From positions 70,918,828 to 70,982,827 of the forward strand of contig CM055274.1 of the NCBI GenBank assembly GCA_029237695.1: a stretch of DNA of 64,000 nt. The letters run 5' to 3'. Made by a program: the position numbers and the translations under genes. Below, one piece after another: positions 42,401 to 52,000 of the stretch; the stretch's first letter is position 1; each line of letters starts with the position of its first letter. The notes beneath the pieces were generated by a model, which searched no databases, was not told where the DNA came from, and saw nothing but the letters and a program-made list of their open reading frames with translations. Origin of the DNA: Conchocele bisecta (Eukaryota; Mollusca; Bivalvia; Lucinida; Thyasiridae).

Positions 42401-45368
42401 ACATTCACTTATAATGTTAACGTAATATCTAAGTGAATTAAAAGTTTGCGCTTATTTCGTTGTGAGTCGTACATTGCTAGGTCTTAGAGTGTACATTGAT
42501 GCCCGTTGAAAACTCTGTGCCTACAGCTTCATGCTCGCCTTTAGGTATACTATTTATAATTTATATACTCTATAGGAACAACTATTGACATTGCAGCGGA
42601 GTATGTTGACCATTAACCCTTTGAACCCGAAAGCCCGCTATATCGGTTTATGCAAACAGTGCAGATCCAGATGAGCCGGCTCGTAACGAGCCGTCTCATC
42701 AGGATATGCACTGTTTGAAAGTAATTTTCATATTTTTGAGAACAACAAATACCCCGTTTTCATAAATGGACGAATCTGATAATCATTTTGTGACCATTGG
42801 ATTGGTTGGAACATTAGCGTATCACAGTACATTCCAGTTCCTTAGGGTTGAAAGGGTTAAACGTAGCTGTCGTTCTGAAACTAGTAGCATGGACGAAATT
42901 CTTTAAACTACTAGCACAGCAATATGACGTGTACATCATGCCCTTGACATTACAATACTAAATGATACAGTTGGATTCAAACAGATGATACATCATACAT
43001 AGTAATAGCATCGCTGATTAATCAAACACACATGCATAACAACTTCACTGAGAACATACATAGTAAAGAGTAAGCATGAAGATATAAATGGTTTCGGAAA
43101 TGCATGGCTTTATTCAAAATTGAAGCATAATACACAGTGATTAATTTACCAGCGAATCGCGCGTCAACGCACACACGTGTTTGGCTTTGTCAAAGCAACA
43201 CATCATTTATTTCAGAAGAGACTAATTTGACACACAAACTCAAAATGGTAGACATAACACTGATGCATGGTGGAATACTCGGCAGCCATATTAATTTTTA
43301 TATAAGTATCATCATTAAATATTCATATCACAGCTGGTTTTGATAACGTTATCAAAGTAATTTATTTTTCCTAGTTCATAAATGTGTGATTGTCGTTAAT
43401 TACTTGCAATATAATGTCTTAGGACAAGCCTGGAGTAAAGTGTAGAAGTGTTGATATTTGGCAACCATCTTGGATATATGGAATTTAGGCCATCACAATA
43501 TGTGTCACTGCCCATCCAGATAATGGAACAAGGTGATTAAGTTTATATACACTACCATTTATTGCAACGTAACTATAGTTTGATTGTGTTAGCGGTGGGT
43601 TGGGTTGGTGGGTGAACTGGTTATAATTTTCGGTAGCAGTTTTTTTATGAAACTGCTGCAAGTTCCGATGTTCTATACCTTGTAACCATTGATTATCATG
43701 TTTTCATACCGTCTAACAATGTGTAAATGTGAATTTGCTTTGATGCTACAAGATTTTTAAAAATCGCAGAAATTGTCTGGTTGGGCAACTCTGATATTTG
43801 GCGGCCAGATTGGTATTTTTACATACAATCCCAAATGCTATGTATTTATAAACATGATATCGTCTTATAATTTACTCTCAGAACATGGTTCAACCATAAA
43901 CGTACTTCTGTTGTGCCAATATTTTATGTAGTTCGTACATATTTAGTCTGGTGATGTAATGTACGTAGGTTTTGGCAGCCGTCTTGGATTTTGGCGGCCA
44001 TTTTGGATGAAAATGGATGAAAATGGTCAATTTCGATTTTATGTAAATTATAATTACCGGCTGTCACGTTTTCAGTGCTTTTTCGATGTGTTAATGCGAG
44101 TTTGCATTGTTGGTACTGGAATGGTCTCAAACTTGCACAGTTTTTAGCAGAAAATGTTGCTGCTAGGAGGGTCCACTTATAGGGGCATAAACTCTTTAAA
44201 CGAAGACTTACAGATTGCTGTCATGCGGAATTACTATCTAGAGATACATACCTTTCAATAAAATATAGTGGCAATCCCCCCCCCCCCCCCCCCGCAAGTG
44301 GTAATGATGGATCTGACACGAGTGAGGATGATATTTATTGAACGAGTTTACTGACCATGCGCGGATGCAGGCAGGGGCGTGTCAGGCGTACACCCCTCTA
44401 AAATAGTCGTTTTCCGTTGTAGGCTGACAGAATGCAGCATTTGTCAGTCTGATGTTCAACGTTTTCCTGTGGAGAACTCTGGAACCCGCTCACACATCGT
44501 CCGTAGCATTCTGCTACGGGAGTTACCACAAATACCCAACTCTCCCCATAGCCGTAAATCCTCTAATGCCCCCTCTAAACTTAAGTCTTGGATGCGTCCC
44601 TGCTGCTTTCATAAGAAACCAAGCTATCTTTCTTATGAAATTAATCAACGAGTTCAATAAATCTCATATTAAAGCAATTCAAATGATATACGGTATTTTA
44701 AATTATTGCATAAGCACAGCATGAAGGCCAATATATTGCAGCTGCATTGATCACCTAACATGTTTCAGGCCGTCTTATTTACGCTTAAATTCGTTTGGTA
44801 AGGTATCAGATCATGAAGAGGCGTTTAGCGTATCTGTTGTTTCACTAATTTTAAAGCGTATGTCCCACTTATAGGTAAAATGAAGCTACAAAATGGCGTG
44901 AATACCGACGAGTACAAGGTCAACGATAAAAACGGTGTCCGTGACCTAGAACTTCATATAAAAGTCCTACGACCGGAAACACACGGCGTGTACATCTGCA
45001 GAATCTACAACAACAACAACGCTACAATGAGACGCCAGAAGCTGTTCGCCGTGAATATGAAGAATCACAAGTATCGGGAGTTGTTCGACAAATACAGCGA
45101 TAATCTCGTCGTCGCCATCGTCGCCAGCGTCGTCTTTCTGGTTCCCCTCATCGGCCTCTGTCTCCTGTACCAGTTCCGCTATAGAACGCCAGAACAGCGG
45201 ATTCGGCGACAGGAGAGGAAAACCGGGACACTTAAGTATAAGTACGATATTTCCGGTTCCGGTGGCGTGGAAATGCAGCAGACGTATCCAGACGGGTTGG
45301 CGGAGAAAGTAGAAGCAGAGGAAGGCAGAGGCGCGTACGTGAATCCAGGCGTCTCCACGCAACTCTGA
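35766..45368 (+). CDS. Single-Ig-domain type I membrane protein, two exons (224 aa)
   Basis: Exon 1 is 35766-35946 and exon 2 is 44875-45368. The donor CCAA|GTAGGA and acceptor ACTTATAG|GT agree in phase 1 and rebuild a Ser codon. Residues 1-18 are a signal peptide. The Ig core follows: Cys42 (FHCNN), Trp57 (IVWE), and the F-strand pattern ELHIKVLRPETHGVYICRI with Cys102. A membrane helix spans about 138-159. The cytoplasmic tail of about 65 residues starts with a basic stop-transfer and contains YKYDI, TYPDGL and AYVNPG (a Grb2-type YxN) and ends STQL, a class I PDZ-ligand form. There are sequons near Asn43 and Asn109. It is probably a cell-surface adhesion or immune receptor; the specific family is not recognised. 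An acceptor at 44856 is also in phase, and a 5' UTR exon is possible. Confidence 0.7.
35970..36191. mobile_element. Fold-back MITE just inside the Ig-like intron
   Basis: GCTGCACTACGCACC and CATGTTTCACGTCGAA at the left pair with TTCGACGTGAAACATACG and GGAGTGCAGC at the right; ACCGGTGCC / CACCGG lies in the middle. It begins only about 23 bp after the predicted donor. Confidence 0.6.
36333..36408 (+). repeat. Poly-G tract of about 75 bases
   Basis: An almost pure G-run with one T and one A interruption near the start, ending GGGCGGGCAATTGC. It sits directly at the start of the dispersed repeat at 36409. Such runs can form G-quadruplexes and are prone to assembly error. Confidence 0.9.
36409..37575 (+). 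repeat. Dispersed repeat J, copy 1 (about 1.15 kb)
   Basis: Starts GGGCAATTGCTACTATAT and contains ATGCCCCTATAAGTGGACCT, CTGCCGCAGAATTGCATGTA, CTTACCCCACCACACTAAAC, AAGATGGCCGCCAGAT and ATGACATCCAGTATATTGCC. Long collinear similarity with 51762-52960, and an inverted relative at 43430-44276. No conserved open frame. Confidence 0.8.
37853..38007. mobile_element. hAT-like MITE with CAGGCCCGTAGCCAG ends
   Basis: The left end CAGGCCCGTAGCCAG and the right end CTGGCTACGGGCCTG are perfect inverted repeats, with a G-run near the left arm and a C-run near the right. Flanking TTGCT on both sides (37848-37852 and 38008-38012) is a 5-bp target duplication. Confidence 0.8.
38008..38699. other. Non-coding intron sequence
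   Basis: No definable repeat or exon seen. Confidence 0.35.
38700..39077 (+). repeat. Dispersed 400-bp repeat, copy 2
   Basis: Matches 8405-8796 and 48255-48720 (ACATTCATTCACCATTACAC, GCAATGATCATACTTTATAA, TTTGCATATGAAAATAGCCT). Its right end is joined to a hAT-like MITE fragment. Confidence 0.75.
39077..39282 (+). mobile_element. hAT-like MITE fragment, right part
   Basis: GGAGACATTTCTAATGAAAT ... TTTTTGGCAATTTTAATC ... TTATCTGGAGCTCTG. Same family as 1263-1645 and 49897-50294. A right-end piece of the GTAGCC fold-back MITE follows at 39295-39371. Confidence 0.65.
39372..40189. other. Non-coding intron sequence
   Basis: Nothing definable. Confidence 0.35.
40190..40520 (+). mobile_element. 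5'-truncated LINE 3' end
   Basis: The frame 40281-40415 reads VFSQRVVTDWNALPSD, then VNSNTLNSFKCSL, then AWKKRP and a stop. This is the typical C-terminal tail after the reverse transcriptase of CR1/jockey/L2-like LINEs (F..R....WN.LP....). Upstream coding sequence is absent. The AAAGGACTGAAAGTCCTGAA motif just upstream recurs at 51709. Confidence 0.8.
40521..41221. other. Non-coding intron sequence
   Basis: Nothing definable. Confidence 0.35.
41222..41345. mobile_element. Small fold-back with CACTCGCC arms
   Basis: TTTCACTCGCCAAACTGGGCGAGTG ... CACTCGCCATGGCGAG, ending GAGTGAAATTTCAACCCTG. The end resembles a hAT-type CAGGGTTGAAATTTCACTC terminus. The left end is decayed. Confidence 0.5.
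41346..42612. other. Non-coding intron sequence
   Basis: Nothing definable, no exon-like frame. Confidence 0.35.
42613..42860. mobile_element. TTAA-flanked MITE (piggyBac-like), copy 1
   Basis: Ends TTAACCCTTTGAACC and GGTTGAAAGGGTTAA, with the inner palindrome AGATGAGCCGGCTCG / CGAGCCGTCTCATC. TTAA at both ends is the piggyBac target site. Similar to 48778-49018. Confidence 0.75.
43430..44276 (-). repeat. Dispersed repeat J, inverted diverged copy
   Basis: Read on the minus strand it starts at a C/G-run (44276-44293), then ATTGCCACTATATTTTATTG, ATGCCCCTATAAGTGGACCC and AAAATGGCCGCCAAAATCC, matching 36409 and 51762. The remainder is diverged. Confidence 0.65.
44372..44602. mobile_element. 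hAT-like MITE, CAGGGGCG ... CGTCCCTG
   Basis: CAGGGGCGTGTCAGG at the left and GGATGCGTCCCTG at the right. Arms are only partly complementary, and no target duplication was found. An open frame of 93 codons inside has no coding support. Confidence 0.45.
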
Positions 45369-45970
45369 TAGTATGTAAGATGACAGATAATAGGCATGGC
45401 GACAAAAGCTCTTTTCAGCGAATGTTCATCTCAAATGGAATAGGCAAGATAACTGTCTATTCTTCGATTTTCATTGTTATATAAAAAAACAAGGAATTTA
45501 AGTTAGAACATTTCGTCAACTTTCGACGTCATTTACAAACAAGTATCGCAGTTTTCATGAAAAATCGCACGTCTTCTTAGGTACAAAATCACATGGCTTG
45601 TCTCTATGTCTCTGCAAACAGTGACACACTCACTCAATGGAGACAAGCTATTTTATTTTGTACCAGTCCTATGAATATGTGCTAATTCCGTTAATGACGT
45701 CGAAAGTAGACTAAATGTTCAGAGCAAATGCGGAAATGAAGTCCGCACTTGCTATGTCAACATTCGACGTCATTTACAAAAAAATAAATATCGCAGTCTT
45801 CATGAAAAAAACATCGCACGTCTTCCTAGGTACAAAATCACATGGCTTGTCTCAATTGTGGATAAGGACTAGGATATTACATTGAGCATCTTAATGAGTT
45901 TTGATTTATTAGGAATTGTTACATGACTACCGTTGTTTGACACCGCTCACAGCCGTGTTCAAACGTACAT
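45369..45970. mobile_element. Two MITEs of the TGTCTCAATT family downstream of the Ig-like gene
   Basis: TTTCGACGTCATTTACAAAC, AGGTACAAAATCACATGGCT and TTGTCTC occur twice (near 45520-45605 and 45760-45855), with an inverted arm AATGACGTCGAAAGTAGAC at 45693. No clear poly-A signal for the gene could be fixed before them. Confidence 0.55.
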
Positions 45971-46416
45971 AGCGTGCTGTTTGACCATGGCTGCAGACAA
46001 TGCTCATTACGGGGCCAAGTCAACACCTGCGTAATGCATGTGTCTCATGACGTTACTAGAACACGCCATTACTTCACCAGACCAGTTCACAACGGTCGCA
46101 CTTACATTTTGAAATTGATGTGCTTGCATCACGCGACATGTACTGTGGCCCCAGAACATGTATGTGTAAATCGGCTGATTTAGCAGATTATCAACGTGCC
46201 GAAAGTACTGCATATGCATGTATGCTCAAATTGCATGATATGTCTGGCATAAATGCAACACGAACGTTCTACAATGTCCAGCCGCGTGTAAACGTTTGCC
46301 GTGAGACTTGGGAACTGTTTGAACCTCCAGGAATACGGCCTTGGGGTTCAAACAGTTCCAGAGTGCCATGGCAAACATTTGCCCACGGCTGGAAATTGTC
46401 GAACCTTGTATTTTAC

Positions 46417-46618
46417 TTAACCCTTAGACCGCTACACACACCACTTATCGTCTGCTGTTGCTTTTATATCTTGCCTTATTTCTCAATAAAAATATGTTTT
46501 GACAGCATGTCGTAAATTATTCTAAAGTGTTGTCAAAGCATGTTTTTGATGATAAAAATGGAAAAGAGAAAATAAACAGCAGACGACAATAAAAATAAGA
46601 TAGCGGTGTAAGGGTTAA
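46417..46618. mobile_element. TTAA-flanked MITE, short version
   Basis: TTAACCCTTAGACCGCTA at the left and TAGCGGTGTAAGGGTTAA at the right; CGTCTGCTG / CAGCAGACG and ATTTCTC-type arms also pair inside. Probably a piggyBac-type MITE. Confidence 0.75.
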
Positions 46619-46900
46619 TGTGTTTACTGATTTCATAGGAAACAAGGATATGCCGTGTTTCTTATGAAATCAATCCACGTGTTAATAGCATTTAATATCA
46701 TATTAAATCAACACATGCTGTTAGTGTATATACATTTGTATATTGAAGCTGTACTGATCATTTAACGTGTTTTCTGTAGGGTGTCATTTTCATATTCAGT
46801 GCACTGTCACCGGCTGGTACATTATAATGGTTAATACAAAGTGTTAGTACACGCGAATGTACGTAGCCCCACAGGGGACATGGATTTTTGTTATGAATTT

Positions 46901-47162
46901 GTTCCCACGATATAACAATTCGTTCCCTCAATTTGACAATTCGTTCCCATGAATTAACAATTCGTTCCCACGAATTAACAATTCGTTCCCACGATATAAC
47001 AATTCGTTTCAGAATTAACCATTCGTTCCCGTGGGAACGAATTGTTAAATTGAGGAACTCATTGTTAATTCGTGGGAACTCATTGTTAATTCGAGGGAAC
47101 GAATTGTTGAATTGAGGGAACGAATTGTCATTTCGTGGGTACGAATTGTTATATCGTGGGAA
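46901..47162. repeat. Palindromic minisatellite of ACAATTCGTTCCC units
   Basis: About five roughly 24-bp units read ACAATTCGTTCCCACGA. Then, around the centre TTCGTTCCCGTGGGAACGAA near 47035, about six units follow on the opposite strand (TGGGAACGAATTGTTA). The whole 260 bp can fold into a long imperfect hairpin. Confidence 0.85.
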
Positions 47163-47299
47163 CCGCCTCCATCCGACCTACTCAACTACAATATCGAACG
47201 ACGTACAGTTTGCATAACTGAGGTGCCGTGTTGCGCTGGCTGGCCATGTAGCATCATATCCACCGGTGACGTCATAATAATTACACCTCGCTATAGTAT

Positions 47300-47542
47300 G
47301 TGACTGTGAATGGAGAAATGGGGCTGATGCCCTTTGTGACAAGTGCAGACCCAGACCAGCCTGCGCATCCGCGCAGTCTGATCCGGGTCTGTCTGCACTG
47401 TTCGCCATTCAGGCACTGAAACCTGTCATGTTTCAGACAAACAGCATTTTTGTCCATATTTCGTTGAATGAATGTGATGTCAGGCTAGGAACTACACAAA
47501 TAACAAATGTCACAAACCCGATTTCTCCAGTCACAGAGACGT
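47300..47542. mobile_element. MITE of the GGAGAAATGGGGCT family
   Basis: GACTGTGAATGGAGAAATGG at the left and CGATTTCTCCAGTCACAG at the right. The interior holds the palindrome GCCTGCGCATCCGCGCAGTC. Confidence 0.7.
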
Positions 47543-47734
47543 ATGTTCTTATCCCGCTCAGTCCCGGAACTGACCGGCTGTTCCGGGACAACAAAGCATT
47601 AATCGGAACGCATATCACGCTAGGCAAATGCTTAACAGTTTGGATTGAACTCTTGTCCTACATGTCGCCCGAATGGTTTGTCTCACACGCAGGGCGACTT
47701 ACGTTACACACAGACGATTTTGGTTATTATACTG

Positions 47735-48145
47735 CTGGTGGGAGGCAGGTGGGAGCATGCGATGGGTAATTTAACGATCGGGGTTCATCCTTACCGGAAT
47801 CCCGACTGGAGACCTGGTTTGACCCTCACATACGTCTTTGGCATTTTGTATGTGACAGTTGAATCTGGTTATACCCCTTATATGAGTATTACGACATTCG
47901 TAATCCTATTTTAGGGGAAGGGGCCAAGTGACTTTGGTGTGGTATGCACCAGGTCAGGTTATTCTAATTTCAGAGCTGAATATATTTGTTCTTGATGTAA
48001 ATATTCCGTACTGATTTTGGGATTCCCCCCCCCCCCCCCCCGATGCAGCAGAGCAGGTGAAAATGTGATCGAACCCGTTTGCCCGGCCTTACATGACCTT
48101 AGCTGTTGATAGGCCGTTAAACACTAATAAACAAACAAACAAACA
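47735..48145 (+). mobile_element. Retroposon-like repeat with (AAAC)n tail
   Basis: Collinear with 15135-15545 (GGGAGCATGCGATGGG, CCGGAATCCCGACTGG, GGTCAGGTTATT) and ends TGATAGGCCGTTAAACACTA followed by AAACAAACAAAC. A G/C-run lies inside. A second tail copy lies at 48165-48245. The simple-repeat tail supports retroposition. Confidence 0.65.
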
Positions 48146-48254
48146 AACATAAAACCAATAGAAAATAACTTTAACCCGGTTGCCCGGCCTTACATGACAT
48201 TAGCTGTTGATAGGCGGCCGTTAAACACGAATAAACAAACAAACATATAATACT

Positions 48255-48720
48255 GCTGAGACATCATCTGAGATATTTTCTGGCAAAATAAACATTCATT
48301 GACCATTACACCATGTATTGATTGGCATTATTATACATTTTATATCAGACGTAACTTTCCACACTGATATCAGGGGCGATAACCGTGTTTCCTTAAAATG
48401 TTAACGGACATTACTATTTATACTCTCTATTAATGTTTTATGTGCAATTCTCATACTATATAATCTGTCGAAAATATTATTTTTTTCAGATGACGCATTT
48501 AATTAGTATAAATAATTAAAAAATACCATGCATCATTTGCATATGAAAATAGCCTGATACCAACGCGCGCCACCATCAGTAAAATAAATATTACTAAACT
48601 ATGATATCTGTATAGCGGGCACTCGTAATCTTTAGAACGGGTGGAATAGTGACACAATTATACACTTCTTTAATTCCTTTAAAGACCATTTTGGGCCTAC
48701 AGAGTGGGCATGTACCTTTA
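48255..48720 (+). repeat. Dispersed 400-bp repeat, copy 3 (uninterrupted)
   Basis: Matches 8405-8796 and continues through ACAATTATACACTTCTTTAA and GGCATGTACCTTT, sequence that in copy 1 lies on both sides of the Helitron-like element. Confidence 0.75.
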
Positions 48721-48777
48721 AACTCGTGTTTAATAACCGTAATCTGGATCGTGCCGTACAAGCACTGAAACGTCGCG

Positions 48778-49018
48778 TTAACCCTTTCAACACCACAGGC
48801 CTGTATAGTGGTATTGATAAAGGTGTAGATCCAGATGAGCCGGCTCGTGACGAGCCGTCTCATCCGGATCTGCAGTTTTTTCAAGTAATTTTCATATTTT
48901 TGAGAACAAAAACTTTTCATAACTGGACTAGTCTGAAAATCATTTTGTGACGATTGGATTGGTCGGGAAACTAACATATCAAAGTCCATTCCAGTTACTT
49001 GGGGGGTGAAAGGGTTAA
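48778..49018. mobile_element. TTAA-flanked MITE (piggyBac-like), copy 2
   Basis: Ends TTAACCCTTTCAACACC and GGGGTGAAAGGGTTAA. Centre AGATGAGCCGGCTCGTGACG, and TAATTTTCATATTTTTGAGA is shared with the copy at 42613. Confidence 0.75.
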
Positions 49019-49089
49019 ACCGAATCTGGCTTCGGCGATGGACGAATTGTGCCGCACAAACGCATGAAACTGTTTGAGTTAAACTCACA

Positions 49090-52000
49090 TCAGGTCCTCA
49101 GGCAGTAGACGATAATCATCGCCATAACGCCGGAGACGAAGACGGGGTATACAAGCACGAACAGGATAATGAAAAATGAGCCATTCGTATTGCTCATGAA
49201 TGTGCTCATGTCGAGTCCCCCGAGGAAGGTGTTACCGAGAAGGGCCGAGCTCTGTATCCGCCGTGACAGTTGCTCCACCGAAAAGCCGCTCGCCGTCGCC
49301 CTCTTAATCCTGGAATAGTGAGAAAAAAAGCATGTTTGTGAAAAATATTTCCACCGATCCAATTCATACTTGGTACATATATGTGTGGCAATCAGCTAGT
49401 GCCGCCGTACGTAACATGTGCACATATGTTTCATCCGCCCCCTATCCATATGGATTTATATCCATAGTTTATCCTGTCAACACAGTGCGTACATGTATGT
49501 GTCGTGAAGCACGGTGCCGTGAAACATTTTTGATATCCTGTCAATACGACCTAATCACTGCGTATGAATATGTGCGGTGGCTGGGGATACTTTCTTGCAT
49601 TTTATAGCAATTTGTATGTGTTGACGGGATAAATATCTGGCGCGACACGGAAACGAGATGTGCTCGGCAGAGCCTCCCCCATCCCGTTTCCTAAGCCTTG
49701 CCAGATATTTTTCCCATTCACTGCACTAACCTACTATTCATTATATTAACCCAACGTTATGCTTGTCTTCGGCTACTTTTACAACCGATTGACTTCATAC
49801 TGAGTATACATGGACTCAACAATCGGATAATAGTGTAAATTAACAAGCGACATACCAGTTGACCGTAATGCTATCTTGACATACGTTTTCGCTTCACAGA
49901 GTTCCAGATAAGGTGCGTATTTGCTTATATACCCAATTAAAATTGCCAAAAACACAATGGAAATCAGAAGTAGTGCGTATCAAAAAGCAATGCAAAATTT
50001 GTAGTATATCATGCTACAGAAAACAATAAACTGACCACAAATATAGCATATTTTTCTTTATTTTCCACGAAAACACATCTTGGTATTTCATTAGAATTGT
50101 CTCCGAGGAGACAATTATAATGACATGCCAAGACATGTTTTCATTTAGAAGCTAACAATTCAATAATTGCGCTCTGCTGATGTGCTAACAGTAGTGATTT
50201 TATTTTACCCAATTAAATTTTTGTGAAATACCCAATTGCTTCAGAAATGGTGGAGTGGCAATACTCAATTACTAATTCCTTATCTGGAGCCCTGGGCTTC
50301 AATGACTATGCTTCGAAAGGGGTATATTGTGACCTCTGCACTCGTGTTTACAATATCAGCCAGCAATGATTAATGCTAAAGGATGGCGATATTACAGTGG
50401 GGTCAGCGTGTAAGTGCACACACGAACGAACACGACAGGTTGGTTCCAACCGGTCGTGTTCGTTCGTGTGTGCACTTACACGCTGACACCACCGTATATA
50501 GTATGTCAAAATTACCGCAAAGATAAGTTACTATGCTTTAGTACACTTTTAATGAAGTCGGTGTTGCTCTTAAATGATGGAACATCTTTGTATTTGACTA
50601 CCAAATAGTTATTTAACTGTTATTATTCTAGTACAAACGGCCATTATCTTGATGTGTAAATCTATTTGATTAGAATGGTGGTCATTTTGAAAATAGACAA
50701 TTCTATCTAATTGTGTTACATCACATAATGACACATTTTATTTACTGCATATTTCTGTAAATAATTTTCCATCGACATTGCTTGTACTCGATTGAAAAAA
50801 AGAAACACACATTTTATTAGTATTATCATGATTATGGTGGTCATTTTCAATTTTATACTGACATACATATCTGTTATCATCAAGTTTTACAGAAAAACTT
50901 CTAATTCATTTTTAGTATTATTATATCCTATAAATAATTTGTGCAACTTTTGGTCTCTTAACAAGAAGAGTATATATGTATCTAGAATGGCGGCCATTTT
51001 GAAATTCAATTAATGCCGCTACCCGTGTGCCTGAAACAAAATGGCAACAAATTGTTTTTGTGCTACATGTATCTCCTAAAACACACATTTCCGAAGAATA
51101 TTGGTACAAATTTACAGCAATTTCACTTTTCGACACTAAAGTTCAAATTGTAATTTCTATCTAATAATGTCTGTTCATGATCGCAAAGCATACAAACAGT
51201 TTTACAGCGATCAAATGCCAAAATTACAGTGAAACCCCTCCAAACCGGACACCCTGGGAACGGAACGTCCCAGGGTGTCCGGTTTATAGAGGATCAACTG
51301 AAACAGTTTTACAGTGTTCAAATATCAAATTAACAGTGAAACCCCTCTAAACCGGACACTTTGCGGACTTTCCCAGGGTGTCCGGTTTAGAGGGTTTCCA
51401 CTGTACCTGTCATTGACCTGCGCCTCCAGATCGCGGTAGTTACTGCAGTAGCTGAGCAGACAGAAACGCATTTCCTTGGCGAACTCTACGCAGTCATTCA
51501 GCAATACGCCGTATCGGTGAGGGGCCGCACGTAGCGCTGCAAACTGTAACAAAGGCATACTATCATAATTCTGCACTTACGAACATTTTCGTCGTACGTA
51601 GTTTAGTGAAACGGCCCCCAGGTGATTTGATTGGTCGGTTTAGTTACTGCAACTGACGTAAACGTCTATCAATCAATCGCACCAAATTCATTTGATCGAA
51701 TTCCAAAAATCAAAGGACTGAACGTCCTGAAATTCTTCGCAGTCTGTGTTTGTGGATGACAAATACGGGCAAATTGCCACTATATTTTCTTGAAATGTAT
51801 ATATCTCAGCATATCGTTTCCGCATGATAGCGATTGATAAGTCTTCGTTTAAAGTTGTTATGCCCTTATAAGTTGGCCCCCCTAACAGCAACATTTCTGC
51901 CCGTAAAAGGGCTGCTTTGCAAACTGCCGCAGAATCGCATGTACACGCTGTAAAAACGTACTGAACACATTGCAATTGGTATATGTGATTAGCATACAAT

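Larger units (their letters stand above)
35947..44874 (+). other. Intron of the Ig-like gene (8.9 kb)
   Basis: GT at 35947 and AG at 44873-44874. It contains a fold-back near the donor, the longest G-run of the window, copies of several dispersed repeats, a hAT-like MITE, a LINE tail and a TTAA-flanked MITE, listed separately. No further exon of the gene was found, but a small one could be missed. Confidence 0.6.

Noticed and set aside
44379..44724. Two overlapping plus-strand open frames before exon 2 of the Ig-like gene
   Set aside because: They lie within a hAT-like MITE and have no domain.
48594..49088. 164-codon minus-strand open frame
   Set aside because: It crosses a dispersed repeat and a TTAA-flanked MITE and so is a composite of repeat DNA.
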